From Henckelia pumila (Eukaryota > Streptophyta > Magnoliopsida > Lamiales > Gesneriaceae): a DNA stretch of 64,000 bases. Location of the stretch: assembly GCF_033568475.1 (NCBI RefSeq), contig NC_133120.1:81382151-81446150 (forward strand), read 5' to 3'. The notes under the pieces are model-generated. The model had not been told where the DNA came from and searched no databases. It saw nothing but the letters and a program-made list of their open reading frames with translations. This document shows positions 61,195-64,000 of this stretch, piece after piece. The stretch's first letter is position 1. Each line of letters starts with the position of its first letter. The translations under genes and the position numbers were made by a program.

Positions 61195-61856
61195 TGTTAG
61201 AAATTGAGATTAGGACCTAACTCACCTTAAAAGCTAGCTCAAGAGGTGAGGATTGTCCTTGTCTATATTAAGGGCTCCAAGTACTCTATCCTACCAATGT
61301 GGGACAATATTTCAACACACCCTCACACGCCCAGGATTGAACATCTAGAGCGTGGAGATATTAACAGGTGATCTAAACGTCCAGGAATGAACATCTGGAG
61401 CTTGAAGATTGGCCTAATTATAGGCAGCCCAATTATGGGCGATCCAACACACGGAGGACCTGGGCTCTGATATCATATTAGAAATGAGACTAGGACCTAA
61501 CTCACCTCAAAAGCTAGCTCAAGAGATTAGGTTTGTCCTTGTCTATATATTAAACTCCCAAGTTATTTAACCAACCGATGTGAGACAAACTAAACATACC
61601 AACACACTCCTCGCACGTCCAGGAATGAAACGACTGGAACGTGGAAAAATTAATGGGTGGTCCAATTATGGGACGGGTGAGGCCAACTATAGGTCGTCCA
61701 ACACATAACGGTGGAACCCGGGCTTTGATACCATGTTAGAAATTGAGACTATGACCTAACTCACCTCAAAAGCTAGCTCAAAAGGTGAATATTGCTCTTG
61801 TCTATATTAAGGGCTCTCAGTACTCTATCTTACTAATGTGAGACAATATTTCAACA
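61195..61856 (-). mobile_element. TRIM retrotransposon with three LTRs and a target duplication
   Basis: The LTR copies, read on the plus strand, are 61195-61317, 61476-61604 and 61734-61856. They begin TGTTAG (TATTAG in the middle copy) and end CAACA. Each internal segment ends with the reverse complement of a Met-tRNA primer site (GCTCTGATATCA, GCTTTGATACCA), so the element points to the minus strand. Perfect 5-bp duplications ATAAT (61190-61194 and 61857-61861) bracket the whole three-LTR unit. There is no coding capacity. It is the same family as 17198-18238. Confidence 0.9.
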
Positions 61857-61861
61857 ATAAT

Positions 61862-62373
61862 ATGGTTCTCGCATAAATGTGGTGAAATTCGGAAGTCAAA
61901 TGAGATGTATTTGTCAAAAAATATTGTTTGGATATGTGAAGAGAGAATTATGGTTCATAAATAAAATACGACGAAAGTTGGAAGTCAGAAGAGACGTATT
62001 TTTCGAATACAGGAGAGAGCAATAATTTGTGTTTAATACAGAATAATAATGTACACTTGTTTCTTGTTTCCATGTTAGACTTTAATCTAATATGGATGTC
62101 ATTTGAGATATACCATAAATTCAGTAATGGATTTGTGGACCATGAAATTTGGAGAAAGAATTATTGAAAATCGATTGCATCAAAATTCTTCTAGCAATAG
62201 TCTTCCAAATTGAAGTAAAATATGTCAACGCTGATGTAAATGTTTTGATTTGGATAGAGAGTAGACTTTTATTTAAAGTCAGCTGAGCCGAGTACATTTT
62301 TCCAATAATAGCCATTGAAATTTCTAATTTTTTCTTAAGCAATATCACTTTCATTATGTTCTTCTAAATTTCA

Positions 62374-62432
<59 letters not shown>

Positions 62433-63533
62433 GAGAGTAAAGAGTTCCATAAAATCGAATATTAGGAGAATGAATTATATGTACTGACTCTCCAATCATT
62501 GCGCACTTTGTGCTGTGTCGTCAGCATGAAATTAATCGGGCTATATAAAGGCCCGTTTTAAATTGGTCCTGATACGAATAAGCCTTTCACAATTGAATTT
62601 GGCCAACTAAGTAGAAGTCAAAGGACTAGTCACTTCTCTGTGAAGTTAATAATATTGGGCCTTATATTCAAATATCTTGTGTACAGCCCCATTTAGACCG
62701 CTTGAGGTTATCTATTGGACTGCGTTTTTTCGGGCTTGGAGCAATACCAGCGGGTTCGATAAGGACCCTGCTTCTTTCTTTTTCTTTTTGCTTTTTCTTT
62801 TTTCGAGATCTTATTATTTTGCACTTGTTTGTTTTAATTTGTTTTTAAATAGTACAAATATAATCTTGATCTAAATTATTATAAATATATTAAGTAATTG
62901 TTCGCACTACAAACGAGACTTTAGTGTTGATTCAAGACATGCTTATTTTGAGCAGACGAATAACAAATACAAATTTTAAATTTACCTAAATAAATTAAAA
63001 AACTACCCGCGAACAAAAGAAATTAATCTCAAAGTCTCAACCTTAATCTTTGGGCTAAGACCTCATCGACTGATTTTTTTTTTAAGTTTTAATTGTGGAG
63101 CGAGCGTATCACCTATCATCATTGTTATTATTGCAATTTATTCAGACATATTTTATTCACACAGTTTGGATTCCCCTAACAATATTTTTAGATGTCTCTA
63201 CCTCGCTGCAAACGCTTCCTCAAGATCAAAGATAAAGATGAGATAAGAATGCGGGTTCATCTCGTCCAGTTTTACGCCCTTACCCGATAACTATAGACTC
63301 ATAGAGTTCCCCCACGAACACATCATCCTGCTGTGGCGGTGCGTGACATGCAACTCTTGCTTTTACTTGCGCGCGGAGGACATGAGCCCAATGCGCAAAC
63401 CCATATATTTTTACGAAAATTTCTTAAAATAATGAAAAGCTAATTAGAAAGATCATTGTAAGTATGTAAAGATAGTTGAAGATTAATAAAATAATATATT
63501 TTTAAAATTTTGAAAGCATTTTATGTTTAACAA
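61862..63533. other. Spacer with AAT microsatellite, no gene seen
   Basis: An AAT repeat stands at 62374-62432. A TTTC-rich tract is at 62769-62805. A patch of ordinary composition at 63180-63400 has no recognisable coding content. Confidence 0.45.
62374..62432. repeat. (AAT)n microsatellite
   Basis: An AAT/TAA trinucleotide run of about 59 bp. Confidence 0.97.
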
Positions 63534-64000
63534 TAAGGGTGGAATAGGGTCGCGATCCGTCCCGTAACTTTAATACCCAATTCCCGTCCCGAAAAAATCG
63601 GAAAATTTTTTTCTCTCGATCTTGTACCCGACACATTTCATGATCCGAATATATTCGAGATCCCGTCAGGTAAAGAGAGGAAATCCTGAATATGTCTTCA
63701 TTTTCAAGATTTCGTAAAAAAAAAAACAAAAAAATTGTGATTATTTTATAAAAAATACTATTCAGAAAATTATATTTTCAAATAAAAAATAATGATTTAA
63801 CTTAAAACATATAATATTAAAATATTCCGGATAATATTTCAAAGTTTTGTCAAAAGAAGAACATCGTAATATGCATCGAATAAATATTAATAAAATATTC
63901 GAATATAAATTACTAGATAAATTTTGTTAAATAGATTGTCAAATTACATATCTTATTATAGTATTGGTTCTAATTAGATAATTATAAATACGAATTAATT
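63534..64000. mobile_element. hAT-type MITE related to 3894-4612, cut by the window end
   Basis: The left end (TAAGGGTGGAATAGGGTCGCG, shortened to its first 19 bases in common) parallels TAGGGGTGGAATCGGGTCG of the 3894 element. The following CCGTCCCGTAAC and TTCCCGTCCCG blocks also recur. The right end is not visible. Confidence 0.7.

Noticed and set aside
1..64000. CRISPR arrays, bacterial operons, phage or plasmid functions
   Set aside because: Spliced genes, plant LTR elements and MITEs show this is plant nuclear DNA; no regularly spaced direct-repeat array of CRISPR type is present.

Overview
The window is nuclear DNA of a flowering plant. It has AT-rich intergenic DNA, multi-exon genes with GT-AG introns, LTR retrotransposons with plant-type primer sites, a Mutator-like element and many MITEs. 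The three complete host genes look eudicot. One degraded LTR (12193-13053) resembles LTRs I associate with Lamiales, so an asterid is my guess; that part is inference.

Host genes. (1) Minus strand, 5009-9290: a 14-exon SET/MYND lysine methyltransferase of the ASHR1 type; the exons I assembled give a continuous 485-residue frame. (2) Plus strand, 31881-37021: a 10-exon oxysterol-binding-protein-related protein of the plant ORP1 type (PH domain plus sterol-binding domain, 787 residues). (3) Plus strand, 52909-56212: an 8-exon phosphatidylinositol-4-phosphate 5-kinase with eight MORN repeats (788 residues). ORP1 and PIP5K both act at membranes in lipid transport and phosphoinositide signalling, but they are 16 kb apart and I infer no joint regulation.

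Mobile DNA fills most of the rest. The window opens inside a Ty3/gypsy chromovirus (polyprotein end 1-1539, 3' LTR 1658-3103). At 21468-31439 lies a nearly complete Sirevirus-type Ty1/copia element with both LTRs, the 5-bp target duplication AAAAT, a primer site, gag, a broken pol and a broken third ORF. It sits about 440 bp upstream of the ORP1 start codon. At 39111-44634 lies a Mutator-like element with 106-bp terminal inverted repeats and a 9-bp target duplication; it carries a broken transposase and, converging on it, an intact GRF zinc-finger/membrane-anchor ORF. Two three-LTR TRIM elements lie at 17198-18238 and, in opposite orientation, 61195-61856. Several hAT-type MITEs have GC-rich ends and 8-bp target duplications. 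At 3157-3593 two unrelated host gene fragments (a beta-carbonic anhydrase exon and a helix-loop-helix protein end) are juxtaposed.

Most notable observations: a palindromic motif (GGTGTTGnCAACACC with a flanking half copy) repeated about 13 times through the Sirevirus, inside coding sequence in different reading frames as well as in the LTRs; six in-frame stops in that element that can all be read as C:G to T:A transitions; and the two-gene convergent layout of the Mutator-like element, whose second ORF starts inside the terminal repeat. I saw no tRNA, rRNA or CRISPR.
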